In this document: piece by piece, positions 21,761 to 33,761 of the stretch
How the letters are laid out: each line of letters starts with the position of its first letter
How positions within the stretch are numbered: position 1 is the stretch's first letter
Assembly (NCBI GenBank): GCA_025618425.1
Contig: CM046837.1
Location: forward strand, 27,537,059-27,601,058
DNA: 64,000 nt
From: Heliocidaris tuberculata
Lineage: Eukaryota; Echinodermata; Echinoidea; Camarodonta; Echinometridae
Reading direction: 5' to 3'
The notes under the pieces: generated by a model
The model's database searches: none
Told to the model about the DNA's origin: nothing
What the model saw: only the letters and a program-made list of their open reading frames with translations
Made by a program: the position numbers and the translations under genes

Positions 21761-23777
21761 CTACATGTAGGGTGGCTTTGAGGATCTGAACTTTGTATTA
21801 TTATTAATAACACCAATCAACTTACATAACTTAAGCAGTTTTCCTTTACTTTTGCAATTAAGCAGTTTTTCCATTTTAAAAGTATTCGGATATCTATAAT
21901 AATATTTGGGTAACAAATCCTGCCTCTGAGTACTGAAGAAGCTACATTCAAACGGTATGAAATTCGTCACCAATCTTATTCTGATTACACAATGTACATA
22001 ATCTTTCGTCATAATTTGTATCATCATATCTTCCTGTTAAAACTGGAAGTTGGGTGTTTGCTAGTCTAAACTTAGTAAGATTAATAGCCTGCTTGCGGGG
22101 GAGAATCAAAAGATATTTTTCTAAATTGAACTTATTTTTAAAAATTCTATAATTAACGCATGTATTACTTGATTCAACAGTGGAGAACCAAGATTGAATA
22201 GACTGATCTGCTAATCTTTGCTTGATGTTCTTTTTTAGCCATGGGATACTGCATGTTTGAGATAGCCAAACATCATTAAAACCGCAGTTAGTGATCACCT
22301 TTTGTACAGCAGACAACCAGTCTGATTGAAAATCTGGGGTATTTTGCATATTAAAAATAAGACAATACATGATATTTGCAGTGGAAGAATGATCTTTCTG
22401 AACCAATTTAGACCAAAAGTTAACCATTCTATATTTCACATAATTCATAACTGGATAACGCCCAAGTTCTCCAAGGACCATGCATGTAGGAGTTGACTTT
22501 TTACAATTAAGAATGATTTTACAAAATTTTAAATGCAATTTTTCAGCAAAAGTACATTGTGAATAGCCCCAAATTTCACAGCCATAAGTAACAATGGGTA
22601 GTACAAGGCTATCAAATAACTTAAGTTGAATATCAATAGGCAATACAAGTCTTCTACATTTAGCAATTAGGGAGTACATTGCTTTGCTAGCCTGATCATA
22701 TAATTTTTTCTCAGCTTTAATTAATCTCCCATTATAATTAAAACATATACCCAAGTATGTATAATCATATACTACTTCTAAGCAAGAGTCTCCTAAACGA
22801 AAGGAGGGTTTTTTCCTTATTTTACCCCTTGAAAAAATAACAATTTTAGTTTTGGCAGTGTTAATAGAAAGATCTTTATCAATACAATAAGTATGTAATG
22901 TATCTAAGGCACTTTGTAAATCATCTTTAGATTCCGCCATAATAATGGTATCATCAGCATATAATAGTGTGATTAAATTACAATAAGTGACGGTATCCTC
23001 AGTCTGTAATAGTTCATAAGAAAGTTCCAATATCACTTTTAAACCATTACAACTTTTCAAAAGTTCCCTTTCCAGATCATTTAAGTACAAAGCAAATAAA
23101 AGTGGTGAAAGATTATCACCTTGTCTCACACCTATAAGGGAGGGGAATAAGTGAGAAAGCTGTCCACAGTGCGACTTCACACATGATTTTGCATTCTTAT
23201 ATAGATTAATAATAACATTCAGGATTTTACCATCAATTCCATGAGCAATCATACATTTCCATAGTTTGGTCCTATTAATAGAGTCAAAAGCTTTACGATA
23301 GTCTATAAAAAAAGTATAAATGCACAAAAAGTTTTTTCTTTCGACTTAAGAAAATATCAATAATTGTCTTCAAAGTAAAAATGTGATCCAAAGTAGAATA
23401 GTTGTGCCTAAAGCCAGCTTGCTCACTGCCAAGAGAGCCAGAGCTTTCTAAAAACTTTGTTAGTCTGTTATTAAGCAACAGAGTAAAGAGTTTCCCAAGA
23501 CAACTTAAAACTGATATGCCCCTATAGTTATCAGGGTCAGAGGGAGAACCTTTTTTAAAGACTGGACAAATAATACTAATGGTCCACTCCTCAGGAATAC
23601 AACCAGAGGATAAAATCAAATTAAAATATTTAACTAAAACAATGGCCAGTTTAGATTTGGCATATATATAATAAATTCATTTAAGATAGTATCCACACCG
23701 GCTGCTTTGTTAAGCTTAAGCTGACGAATCCCATCAAGTACCTCTGACTCTGTAAAGTCCATATTAATAAATTGGTT
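21761..23777 (-). pseudogene. LINE ORF2, reverse transcriptase part (frameshifted)
   Basis: Beyond the hAT-like insertion the coding sequence resumes with the RT N-terminus (LNKAAGVD), shifts frame near 23630, then gives SGCIPEEWTISIICPVFKKG and SEQAGFRHNYSTLDHIFTL. It shifts again near 23310 into a long frame (23327-21948) with FIDYRKAFDSI, GVRQGDNLSPLLFALYLND and the catalytic YADD (about 22961-22950). A final frameshift near 21960 separates a C-terminal Cys/His block (CTLCNQNKIGDEFH) from its tail (to 21761). All the RT motifs are present in order, so damage is recent enough to leave the domain readable, but the element cannot make a working protein. Confidence 0.88.
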
Positions 23778-25379
23778 CAGGGATGTAGCTACGGTGGGCG
23801 GCGGTGGGCGGCCCCGCCCACCACTCACATTTTCCGCCCGGCACTCTGGCTGAAAATCAGTCTCCCGCCCACCACTATTTTCCCAAACTTGATGTGTATT
23901 AATTGCCCCAAAACACACATATAATGCGCAGAAATTACCTTCTTGTGCTTAGATATTGACCAATCCATGAATATAATTTAATGACTTGACTTGTAAGTAT
24001 AGTACACTCGTTTAATCTGAAACTGAAATCAAGATAAAATAAATTGATTGTAATCCGAACGTACGATAGCGCATATAGCTAGCTAGCTAGCTACGTATAT
24101 ATACGCCTCCGGTCGCATCTCTGACGGGGTCCGCTACCAAGGCCCGCGGACATATCTCGCGGGGCAATTGCTGGTTCGCGATCGATGATTTCCCATTTGC
24201 AAAGGCAGTCAAGTTCGTTCACTGATAGCGTCCTTACCATACTTCGTGTGTATCTAGGCAGTCATACACCTCAGCACTTTCAAACACCACTGCACAAAAG
24301 TCACTAACATTCACTCAAAATCGGCATTTAATTTACAAGAACCGACACCAACATATCCATGAAATACAATAAATTCAACTCACCGATGTTGGAAAAGATC
24401 ATTTCAATAATGAAATCATGAAATAATGAAATAATGAATACTAGCGAAACGGAGTATCGGAGGTCATTGTGTACATTTCCTGATCGCCGCGAGCGCAGAC
24501 TAGATATCTCCCGGCCCCCAAAAGATCGGTCGTAAAAAATTCGGCCCCTATCGCGCACACGTAAAAGTCCCGATTTTCTGCCTGCGCGATCGTAGAGATC
24601 GATGTGCGCACGCGATACCGAGTTTCTTTTTGGACAAAATTTTATTGGCCGATTTTAGTCTAAAACATCGGCGGAATGAAAACAACATGCGATCGTGAAA
24701 AAAATTCGGGGGGGGGGGGATTTCTTCGGTTTTGGACATGATTTTGACTTTGGATTTTACGGGAAATGTCAGAAGTTCTTCCTAACGGTCATTTAAGGTA
24801 GGAATGAGATGATTTAAGAGCTGAATTTGAAAGGAAGTATTTGAAATATCTTATCCCCCCATACCTTTAGTACATGCGATAGAAAATGAGTAATATTTTT
24901 GCATCCGTGGTCAATATGACCACTATTAATATTACTTGGTGTGGTCTAGTCCAAAGGAAAAGCGTTACAAAGTGAAAGTGAAGCTGACTTAGGTAAGTAA
25001 GTACTAAGTAGTATAGCTGAATGAATAAAACAACACAGCTCTTTGTTTTTTGTGCTTTTTTTATTGCATTTAATTCATTATCTATTTCATACTGTTATAA
25101 ATTATTTCTACTTACTAATGCAGTATGAATTTGTTTCAGTTACAGCCATTTATGTGTGACTCATTTCAGTCATTTGGGTATCTAGAAATTGGGATTTTGG
25201 GCCTCAAATGTTGTATAAGGCAAAAGCTTAGGGGGCGCTGCCCCCTGACCCCCGCTGCGGTATTGCCCCTGGACCCCTGGTCGATAATCGTGAAGGTCCG
25301 TTCGCTGCGCTCACTCCACACGCAGGTCAAAGTCCATGAAGTTGCAACCACCACTCAAAATGCTCTAGCTACAACACTG
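23778..25379. mobile_element. hAT-like insertion with perfect 8-bp target duplication
   Basis: AATTGGTT occurs at both edges (23770-23777 and 25380-25387). The ends are CAGGGATGTAGCTACGG and, inverted, CAGTGTTGTAGCTAGAG, the CAG-type imperfect terminal repeats of hAT elements. Removing the insert plus one repeat restores the LINE ORF2 register across the junction (TNQF to INMDF). The 1602-bp interior contains a family E segment (about 24270-24790) and no recognisable transposase, so this is a non-autonomous or composite hAT derivative. Confidence 0.9.
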
Positions 25380-27158
25380 AATTGGTTAGTACACTCCTGG
25401 TCGACTTCAGGGAAAGGGTTACTACATGTACTATAGTCCAATCCCTTCGGATTGTTCAATTTGATAAAATGTTGAGTAAGTGCATCAAAATCAACAGGAT
25501 TCTTAATATTAGTACGAGGATCTTTCAATAAATTCCAAAATTCTTTTGGATTCTTTGCATTAAAGCTCCTTAATTTACTCACAAAACGCTTATTATACAA
25601 AGCCTTGGCCTTTAGGGTTTGCTTATATTGCTTTCCAAATTCATTCATTTCATCAAAGTTCTTACTAGATCTATTATTTCTATATCTCACCTTAGCATGA
25701 TTAAATTTCTTTCTAGCACTTTGACATTTATAATTAAACCACTTTTGTGAGTAATGTTTCATATCACCTTCATTCAGACGATTCCCAAGACTTTTAGGCT
25801 TAAAACAACCAAGGGAGTCAGCGGGTCTTGTAAGTATATTATTCAGTCTATAATTTAAACTGTTAATAACCTGTAAATCTACAGATTCCAAGTCGTAAGA
25901 GAAGATTATTAAGATCAAGGTTAATACTCTCAATCTGTTCCATATCAAGTGCCTCTTGATACGGGATCTTCATTGATGAATCCCAGAGGGGTTTGACAAA
26001 TGGAGTAAATGTCTCAACATGATCCTTATAATAGGTATTACAATCCTTTGTAATCAGCGAGTTATTATTACATAAGCTAAATAAGATAGGGTTATGGACA
26101 TCCGATAGTGTGATATCAAAATCTAGTACTTCAAACTTTGAAACAAAGGACATCATTTCAGGGGACATGATGAAGTAGTCTACCACACTACTATTATTAC
26201 AAATTGGTCTACTACAATACCGGTCTACACCCAGCCTTCCGTTTGCAATATACAAATCAAGGTCTATGCATAGTTGAATCAACCTTAAACCATAATTGTT
26301 TGTGGCTTTATGTGATGAATTACGGCTCAACTGAAAGCCTAATTTCTCAATCGTATCAAAATTTACGAACTGCTTTATAAGCTTTTCATCGTGACCCAAG
26401 GTTGAAATTACGTCATCATCGAAACTTACAAAATCAGGCTCAGTGCCTGTCCAGGCATTGAAATCGCCACAGATACAAACTGGCAATTTAATATTTGAAA
26501 TATTAGAAAAGTTAACGATATTCTCCTCCAAGGAATCAAACAAGTTTAATGAAGAATAACTGGATGATTCAGGTGGGATGTAAACAAGACCTAATAGGAA
26601 ATCATATCCCACGATCTTCTTATCTACTCGAAACCACAGAATATCATCATCACTTTCTTGTAACTTAAAATATTCAGCAATGTTATTACTAATATAAACA
26701 GCAATGCCACCAGATTTACGGGAGCAAACGAGTCTGTTTTTAAAAAACAAAGTATACTCAGGAACTTGAACGTTCAAGATGTCATAATTGTCCAGGTTTG
26801 TTTCTGTCAACATAGTAACATCGTGGTTAGAGATAAACTTCAAGAAATCTGGAAGAGTGATTTTACTGGATAAGCCACATACATTGAGGAGGGCGAAGTT
26901 CACAGAGGTACATGTAGAATCAGGGTTTCTAGGATAGTTGTGATCAAATCTATTAAGGGAAGCATCAGACTGCAAAGATGAAGATTCCAGGCCGGGGTGG
27001 ACTAGCCGAGTTGTGGATGTAATGCAAGGAAGTGGGGTCTCACAGGGGTCAAGTAGCGATGGGAGAGAGGTGACAATGGTGGCTTGAGATGATGTAGAAG
27101 CAACAGGAGGGGGTATGGTTCTACAGGGGACATCAGGGGAACTGTTCAGGCTAAACAC
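25380..27158 (-). pseudogene. LINE ORF2, N-terminal endonuclease part (frameshifted)
   Basis: The first frame (27158-25863) encodes an APE-type endonuclease. It has VNFALLNVCGLSS, a TETNLD block with the catalytic Glu, GGIAVYISN, CGDFNAW with the catalytic Asp/Asn, and a variant SDVHNP near the end of the domain. A frameshift around 25863-25900 moves the reading to a second frame (to 25380), which carries the linker between endonuclease and reverse transcriptase (PKEFWNLLKDP). Reading then stops at the hAT-like insertion, where the flanking AACCAATT target duplication begins. In an active element this protein would nick the target and prime reverse transcription. Confidence 0.85.
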
Positions 27159-27371
27159 TGGTGGACTGGTAACAGCGCAGTCATAAAAGGAGACGTTGCA
27201 AGATAGCCAGGTTTTGCATAGATCAACACATGAAGATTGGTGGAGTGAAGAGATATGGGTAGAAGTATGTATGTTTGGGGGCGGTCCACAAGAGGAGGCA
27301 GGAGCATTAGGTGTGATTGATGGTAGAGTGATAACAGGATTTCGGTGGTCTACAGGACCTCTGCCATAATC

Positions 27372-28322
27372 CTAGGCATCAGCGTAAAGGTAGCTGGTGA
27401 GACCCAGACGTTTGTAGTCAATTTTGTCCACTCCGAGCCTGAAGAGGTCGTCTGGAGTATCAAGGATGACCAGAGAATTGCTGGAGTCGTCAATGTTGCA
27501 AAAGATTCTTCCATTTATGGTTGACGCACGCTTCACCATGGGGAGGCTCTTAGTATAGCCAAGCAATCTGCTACGAAGGGGTGTGAGGTCCTCATTGATA
27601 TATACCTTACTCGCAAACTCGGGAATGTCTTTCAGGCGTTTGCGTGCGGAGATCATCTCGTTTGCCGCTGTGCGTGTGGTCATTTTGCACAGGATGTATT
27701 GCCGCTTGCCGTTGCGATGGGCTACAGAAACATCCCGGTCATCCAGATCAACACCAATCTTCTTGCCTAGATCGATCACTTTCTTCACAATGTTTTCATC
27801 TTTCTCCTCAGGAATGCCGGTGATCTGAATGGACTCACGACGAGAATATTGTTCCAGACGATCTATGTCATATTTTGCTGTGAGTGCTTGCTTCTGAAGT
27901 TTCTCCGAGATTGACGGGAGGCTGTCAGCCTTCTGCAGTGTGGCAGTAACAACAGTGTCGACCACTCTAGCTACTGTGTCGACAATAGCTGGTAGGAGCT
28001 GGCTAATGATACTTCGAGTGATAACGGCAAATTGGTCCTCATCTACTTTGCATTTGGATGAGGTAGGATTGGGAGAGAGTTGAGTTGTACTTTCTCTGAC
28101 AGCAACTTTGGCAGAAGGGAAGTGCTCAGTGAGGGCATCCTTAATCAACTCTTGAATGTTAGGTTTGCTGACTTCTTGATCCTCACTTCGATCCCCCTCA
28201 ACCAAAAGCATGTTGAACTTGTTGCCGTTAGGTTTAAATTTCTTTGATGAGGTGGGACGGGCAGAAGGAGTTGAGGGGGCAGATGATCCAAGTTCACGTT
28301 TGGCTTTGTTTACTTCATCCAT
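27372..28322 (-). CDS. LINE ORF1 protein
   Basis: This is an intact 316-residue frame at the 5' end of the LINE. The first third is low-complexity and Ser/Pro/Lys-rich. A helical segment that could form a coiled coil lies at about residues 115-160. It is followed by LEQYSRRESIQITGIPEE, a motif typical of LINE ORF1 proteins that continues into an RRM-like and C-terminal region with VAHRNG and ARKRLKDIPEF. Such proteins bind element RNA and act as chaperones in retrotransposition. The stop lies just upstream of ORF2. This is the only full-length element protein in the window; whether it is expressed is unknown. Confidence 0.85.
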   Translation of the reverse strand: MDEVNKAKRELGSSAPSTPSARPTSSKKFKPNGNKFNMLLVEGDRSEDQEVSKPNIQELIKDALTEHFPSAKVAVRESTTQLSPNPTSSKCKVDEDQFAVITRSIISQLLPAIVDTVARVVDTVVTATLQKADSLPSISEKLQKQALTAKYDIDRLEQYSRRESIQITGIPEEKDENIVKKVIDLGKKIGVDLDDRDVSVAHRNGKRQYILCKMTTRTAANEMISARKRLKDIPEFASKVYINEDLTPLRSRLLGYTKSLPMVKRASTINGRIFCNIDDSSNSLVILDTPDDLFRLGVDKIDYKRLGLTSYLYADA

Positions 28323-28666
28323 TTTGCCGAATGTGTACTAGGTTAATGAGCTGAAGTGCAGAACTTTGTTTGTCTACGAACTGATTTCGAGTAGAATAAC
28401 TAACGCCAACACTAAAGTGAACGAGTGGGGCAGTAGTATGACAGTCTCATGTATAATGCACGCAAAAACGATGTAGATTAGTTTTGTAATTTACAGGTTT
28501 TTCTACTTGACTGGCTTACCATCTATTCAAAAGGGTTGAAGACGTCCTTTTTTTCCTTCTAACGGTACAGTGATGTACATGTCAATTCAGAACTTCAGAA
28601 AGTCAGAGCTAAGCTCCTTGTCCAGGTGCTAATTCTGTACCTCGCTCAATCCAGTCCAACTATAGT

Positions 28667-28890
28667 CTAGTTCTGGACGTTTGTAATTATTTTGTCTGTA
28701 AAACCCCATGTGCGTGTACCCAGCGTAGAACCAGGCCCAGGGAGGTGGAAGGGCGCGAAGTCCTCTGATTCACTCTGTTTGGGAGAGTGAATCAGAGGAC
28801 TTCGCGCCGTCTCCCTTCCTCCCTGGTTCTACGCTGGGTAGACGCACATGGGGTTTTACGGACAAAATAATTACAAACGTCCAGAACTAG
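28667..28890. repeat. Palindrome of about 224 bp
   Basis: The left arm CTAGTTCTGGACGTTTGTAA and the right arm ending TTACAAACGTCCAGAACTAG are complementary. Pairing continues with few mismatches almost to the centre near 28781 (GATTCACTCTGTTTGGGAGAGTGAATC). It would form a hairpin of about 110 bp. It sits about 345 bp upstream of the LINE ORF1 start. Confidence 0.9.
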
Positions 28891-30762
28891 ACTAGTTCAA
28901 CTACCGTCAACACTAGCTGACTCCCCGCGAGCCAGCCCCCGGGCAGGAGGGGGCGAGTCTCCGTTATAAGTCAACTCAAGTTCAGGGGGCCGGGGGTCGT
29001 TTTATCAAACCGTCATATTAAAGATCAGCGGCATCATGTCGCTCAACTTGTCCGCTAAGTGTTTCACAAAGCCTTCTTTGCCAGGCCAAGACCAGCGACA
29101 ACTTCGCTGACAAGTGAAGTGACTTGTCAGTACTCCAACCCTGTCACATCTTTTTAGAACGCCATCATAGTCCGTTGTCAAGTGGTCAAAAGATAGCCTT
29201 TTTGGAAATTTTGTGAGGATTTTTGGAAACATACATTTTTAGAAAGATAATGCTATGAATAAAACTATAGATCTAAACGTTTCCAAATTTTAAAATGTGT
29301 CTAAACTTAAAGTTACTTTTCAGGTATTTTTAGAATGCTGATTTTGTACGTTCAAATCGATGGTTTTTAAAAATTATTTTATAGAAAATGCTCTTCATTG
29401 CAATGGGATAGGAATTTCAGCTGTTTGCATATAAATAATATTAGAGATGACTCATGAAAAAATAATGCAGAAAAATATATAATTATATCAAATATAGGAT
29501 TTTATTCATATCTTATTTAATACGCCCTCTAGCTACGATAAAGATCAAACATTGTGTTATGCTCTAATGACTGTTTCCTACAAGGTTAAACATCAATTGT
29601 ATATTAGTGACCAATAATACTAATAGATCAGTGGCATAATTCATTAAATTCTATACTTTGAAAATGTATTGGCACATGGAGTGACAGTCAAAATAAAACA
29701 GTGGTATAATCCTGAATCAACAGAGGAGATATATAAATTTGTCATAAGTTTGAGCTAAACATCATGGTAAATCGTGATATGTAATAAACATCAGCTCCTC
29801 CATTCTTGGATGTAATATGTAAATTTAGGTTGATAATTTCTTTTGAATCTCACAAAGCTGTGAAATTTACAATTCCTACACATATGATTATATTCAAATG
29901 TCTTTATTTTCATGTAAAGCAAATTGAGAATCATACTGTTGAGCTATTATCAGAATTCCCTCTCCCCATCTTGCTAAAAGATCTCTCTCTCTTTTCTTTC
30001 TTTCTTTCTTCTTCTTCTTCTTCTCCTTATATTTCTCTTCTTCATCTCCTTATATTTCTCTTCTTCATCAGTGTCCTCTCTAAATGCCCATATGAATGAT
30101 CTACAACCATTTATTCTTATGAAAAGTTAATTTTTATCATATTGATAATAATTATTTCCATTTGAAAGTCTTTACAGAGAAAAGGAAGTTAATTTTAGAT
30201 TATATAGAAATGATGGAAGCCCTAAACAAAACAGGCTTAAAAACAACTAAAGTAGGTACTATAATAAAAAAACAATAGCTTTTTTGTTTTAATACATACC
30301 TATTCTATACAAATGAAAGGAGGCAAATATTCATTTCATAATGAATAGCGTGGAGTTGAAAAACATAAGAATTACATGTATTTAGATTTTGGAGAAAGTG
30401 AAGGAGAGAGAGAGAGAGAGAGAATTAAGTGAGGTGGAAGGAGCTGGAATTCTGATTGCGCATCAAGATTTTTAAAAAAGATCTGAATATTACATTGATT
30501 TATAATATTTTCAAAGAATACGCTTTATAACATTTCCTACATTCAATCACATCCATAATTAAGATTAATTTCACAGCTTCATGAGATTTGAACAATGAGT
30601 GGTATGAGGTCCAAGAATGTAGAGCTGATGCCAAAAGCCTACATCTCAAGGGACCAAAATTCCCAGAGACCGACAGCCCATTAGGTCTCCGGCGGGCCTT
30701 CTGACAGTTTTTTTTTTTTTTTTTTTCAGGGTTCACTAGACGGATGGCCAATAAGACATTTT
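28891..30762. other. Intergenic sequence, no gene seen
   Basis: About 28985-29235 is a degraded relative of the TIR element end at 14259-14420 (shared TTGTCCGCTA and GTGTTTCAC words). A TTC/CTT-rich tract lies near 29985-30065, an (AG)n tract near 30403-30422 and a T run near 30708-30726. Small ORFs are not supported. Confidence 0.45.
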
Positions 30763-31582
30763 CAGGGCTGCCAACCTTGAGTGAGAGTTTAGAGTGAGAC
30801 ATTGCGAGGGAGCGAAGCGACCGAGGGGTGGAAGGGGGGGGGTGTCCCCCCTTCCATGGTAGGGAGCTTTGACAATTTTACATTTTAAATGGTGCAATCT
30901 GGTGCATACTTTAGTCATGATTTCAACACATACACAGTCATAGCCAAAGCAGCATTAATATTAATTTACTATTAAAATTGAATTGAATAAGTAATAAATA
31001 GGTTACATTGTTCTTAATGCCACATGTAGTTTACTGACCATGAAAAATTACAAAGTTCCAGATTTGTTACTGTATGATTTTTAATACGAATTTCAAGAGT
31101 TAAACTTAAATTAAAGATCCTGCTGTCCGGCCGTAGAGGGATGTGCTGGCTATTACGTTGGTGTACGATCGACGGCAAACTCTGCTGAGCCACGTATGCA
31201 GCGCGGCCGGGCTGGGAACCCGGGCGGGCTGCCGCGCCAAAGCCATGTCAGTCCGGCCATCTAGTTACACTCATCATAGTCGTCACACGTATATACATAC
31301 ACGCAGTATAACCAATCATAATCGTAATCCAATCCAATCCAATCTTTGCGCACTACCGAAAGTGATTTTCATTGGTTAAGCTTTGCTTTGTGCCCACGGG
31401 AAAATCTCGAAAGGCCTTGGGCATATTGAATATTTGGAATATCAGAGATTTTGGAGAGTTTTTTTTTTTGTTACTTTATATTTTGGGGGTTCAGCTTGAG
31501 AATTTGTTTATCAGAGTGAGACAGTCAGAATTGGGTGAATTGCGTGAGTCTCACGCTCAATGCGTGAGAGTTGGCAGCCCTG
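30763..31582. mobile_element. hAT-like element, 820 bp, 6-bp target duplication
   Basis: The ends CAGGGCTGCCAACCTT and (inverted) CAGGGCTGCCAACTC are strong terminal repeats. CATTTT flanks both sides (30757-30762 and 31583-31588). Motifs such as GTGAGAC occur near both ends. No transposase frame is visible. The ORFs across 31143-31695 show no recognised domain. Confidence 0.8.
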
Positions 31583-31588
31583 CATTTT

Positions 31589-32505
31589 CCTTTTATGTAG
31601 GCATGTTTCTTTGTTTTATGGTTCTCGTTGGCTATCGGTTTAGGGAACCTTTTGTAAATGTCGGTCTGTTGGGCTGTCGGTCTATTGGGATATGAACCCG
31701 ATATATAAGGCCAGTTCTCATTTAGAAACATAATGGCAGGATGCAATGCAATGACAGAGAAAAATGAGATGAATATTTATTTTTTTTAAAAACAAACCAA
31801 TGGGAAAATGGGCTACGTGCAATGGTGCGCAAGAGATTGGTAGAATCCAAAAAAGGGGAAGAGTACTCTGTTTAAAAACACCTTTGTATGTTAAGAAGGC
31901 ACTGCACTATTCGCAGAAGAGTAGGGGGAAACCCTGGTGTAGTGATACACCTGCACATCCCAGTCGGTTATATCGGAAGGAGAGGCCTGAGGGTTACAGT
32001 AATTCAGTTTTCCCCTCCCAGGCACATGCGACGCCAAATCATCATAACAATGAAAAATAATGATAATAACAAAACACTGAGAGAAAAAAGTAAAACTATG
32101 AAGAAGACAAATATTGGTGTACCGGTAAGTGTGGATCGTGTTGTATAGCACTCTTCTAGTGATAACTTTTGATTTTGACTGTCACTCAATGTGCCAACAT
32201 ATTTTCATATAAATAATGAAATGATTATTACATTATATTTTATTATATTTTATCATATTGTCTAACATTATAATGAATACTATGCCACTAATTTATTTTT
32301 ATTTTTTTACTGATATGTGGTTTAATTAAAAGTACACTGCATCGATCTCTAGATCTCTAGTCTAGATACAACTAGACTAGAGGTCTAGATCTAAGTTAGA
32401 TCTAAGAGTTAGACTATATATTAATATTTTAAAAGCTTGCCAACAGGCTGTAAATATGAAAAAGATCTAGATCTATGAATGATCCAGCCATCTTCAGTGG
32501 GGGTC
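31589..32505. other. Intergenic sequence, no gene seen
   Basis: Overlapping short frames on both strands (31800-32190) lack domains. The stretch becomes AT-rich with repeated CTAGATCT words around 32345-32475. Nothing else was recognised. Confidence 0.4.
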
Positions 32506-32510
32506 CTGGG

Positions 32511-33026
32511 GGCCCGGGGGGGGGCACTCGAATTATATTTTGACGGGGGTGTGCCTCACGAATCCCCGAAAAGGGGGTCTAAGGAACTGACTTCAAGGTG
32601 TAAAATACGGGGTCTTGGGAACTATGATCTATTGGGCAGAGTGAAAAACAGGGTCTAGGGAACTACAAAACTAACCTCGCTTTATCGGCGGTACACCTTC
32701 GCTATCGCAGGATCTCGGGACGGGCCGCGCCTGGGGCCGCGCCCGCGCCGTGTAGCGCTAGTAGCTAGCTAGCTGGAGCAGTTTTCAAGGCTCGCGCGAC
32801 GAAAGGGCCTAGGGCGCGAGACCAGGTTGAGCGACCACTGCCTCCGCCACGCTCCCGGCCGCATGCGAACGGATATGTTTCATAACGGGGGTCTTCAGAG
32901 CGGGGCTGAGCGGCTCCTGAGCGGAACTGAGTATCTAGAGAACGGAAATCGGGGTCTGAAAAAGGGGGTCATCAAAGCGGCACGTCCCCGTACCACCAAT
33001 GTACGTGAGTGCCCCCCCCCCGGGCC
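32511..33026. mobile_element. GC-rich TIR element upstream of FBXO3
   Basis: The ends GGCCCGGGGGGGGGCACTC and, inverted, GGCCC(G)n GCACTCAC form terminal repeats. Inside are repeated GGGGTCT...GGAACT phrases and a strongly GC- and CpG-rich core (32690-32860). There is no coding capacity. It lies about 650 bp upstream of the FBXO3 start codon in otherwise AT-rich DNA. Confidence 0.7.
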
Positions 33027-33102
33027 TGGGGGACTAGCCCTATTATTAGCGAGTGAGTGTCTATTATGTAGACCCCCTTTGACCTCGCCAGTTCTTGCAT
33101 AT

Positions 33103-33511
33103 TATGGCAATAAATCAGGTTGAAATGTTGCGCATCGAACTACTTCCTCATTTTTCGAGCAATGCTTATGAAATTTGGCACACACATTTGTCTTGGGATG
33201 GAGATGTGCAAGACATATTTTTTGAATGTGTCAGAACCTGTGTTGCCATGGTAATGGTAGATTATGGCAATAAATCAGGTTGAAATCTTGCGCGTCGAAG
33301 TACTTCCTCATTTTTCGAGCAATGCTCTTCAAATTTGGCACACACATTGGTCTTGTGGTAAAGATGTCCAAGACATATTGTTTCAATGTGTGGCAAACTG
33401 CATTACCGTGGTAATGACATATGGCAATAAAGCAGGAAAATATTGCACATCAAACCACTTTCTCATTTTTCAAGCAATGCTCAGGAAATTTGGCACACAC
33501 ATTGTGGCGGG
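33103..33511 (+). repeat. Tandem array, period about 157-160 bp
   Basis: TATGGCAATAAATCAGGTTG starts units at 33103 and 33263, and a variant starts a partial unit at 33420. Each unit continues with TACTTCCTCATTTTTCGAGC and AATTTGGCACACACATT. It lies directly upstream of the first FBXO3 coding exon. Confidence 0.85.
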
Positions 33512-33681
33512 GGTATTAATCACCTTCAGTGCTATTCTAGTTTTGTATTTTCTTTTACTTATGATTTTTGAATTACCTTTTTTTTCCCTCTCATTTCCTA
33601 TTTTTTAAATGTATTTACAGCTCAGGAGTAGCAGTCCAACACTCGACAGTCTAACTTAATTCTTCAAAGTTATCAATTAAC

Positions 33682-33761
33682 ATGGCAGCCTGTCTACTAG
33701 ATCTCCCAGATGAGCTCATCATTAAGATTCTTCACAACCTGGACATGAAATGTCTGGTCAG
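33682..33761 (+). CDS. FBXO3: FBXO3 coding exon 1
   Basis: Starts at ATGGCAGCC and encodes the first half of the F-box (DLPDELIIKILHNLD). It ends GTCAG before the donor GTACAT and leaves a codon with two bases. Confidence 0.88.

Larger units (their letters stand above)
21720..28420 (-). mobile_element. CR1/L2-like non-LTR retrotransposon, nearly full length, inactive
   Basis: Two ORFs in the order ORF1 then ORF2 on the - strand define a jockey-superfamily-type LINE. ORF1 is intact. ORF2 carries an apurinic endonuclease and a reverse transcriptase but has at least four frameshifts (near 25900, 23630, 23310 and 21960) and a 1602-bp hAT-like insertion (23778-25379). The exact 5' and 3' limits are not resolved. 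A palindrome (28667-28890) lies just beyond the 5' side. Clade assignment (CR1/L2 group) is from motif style only. Confidence 0.85.

Noticed and set aside
31372..31695. 107-residue ORF spanning the end of a hAT-like element
   Set aside because: The frame crosses the element boundary and includes the terminal repeat, so it is a chance frame.
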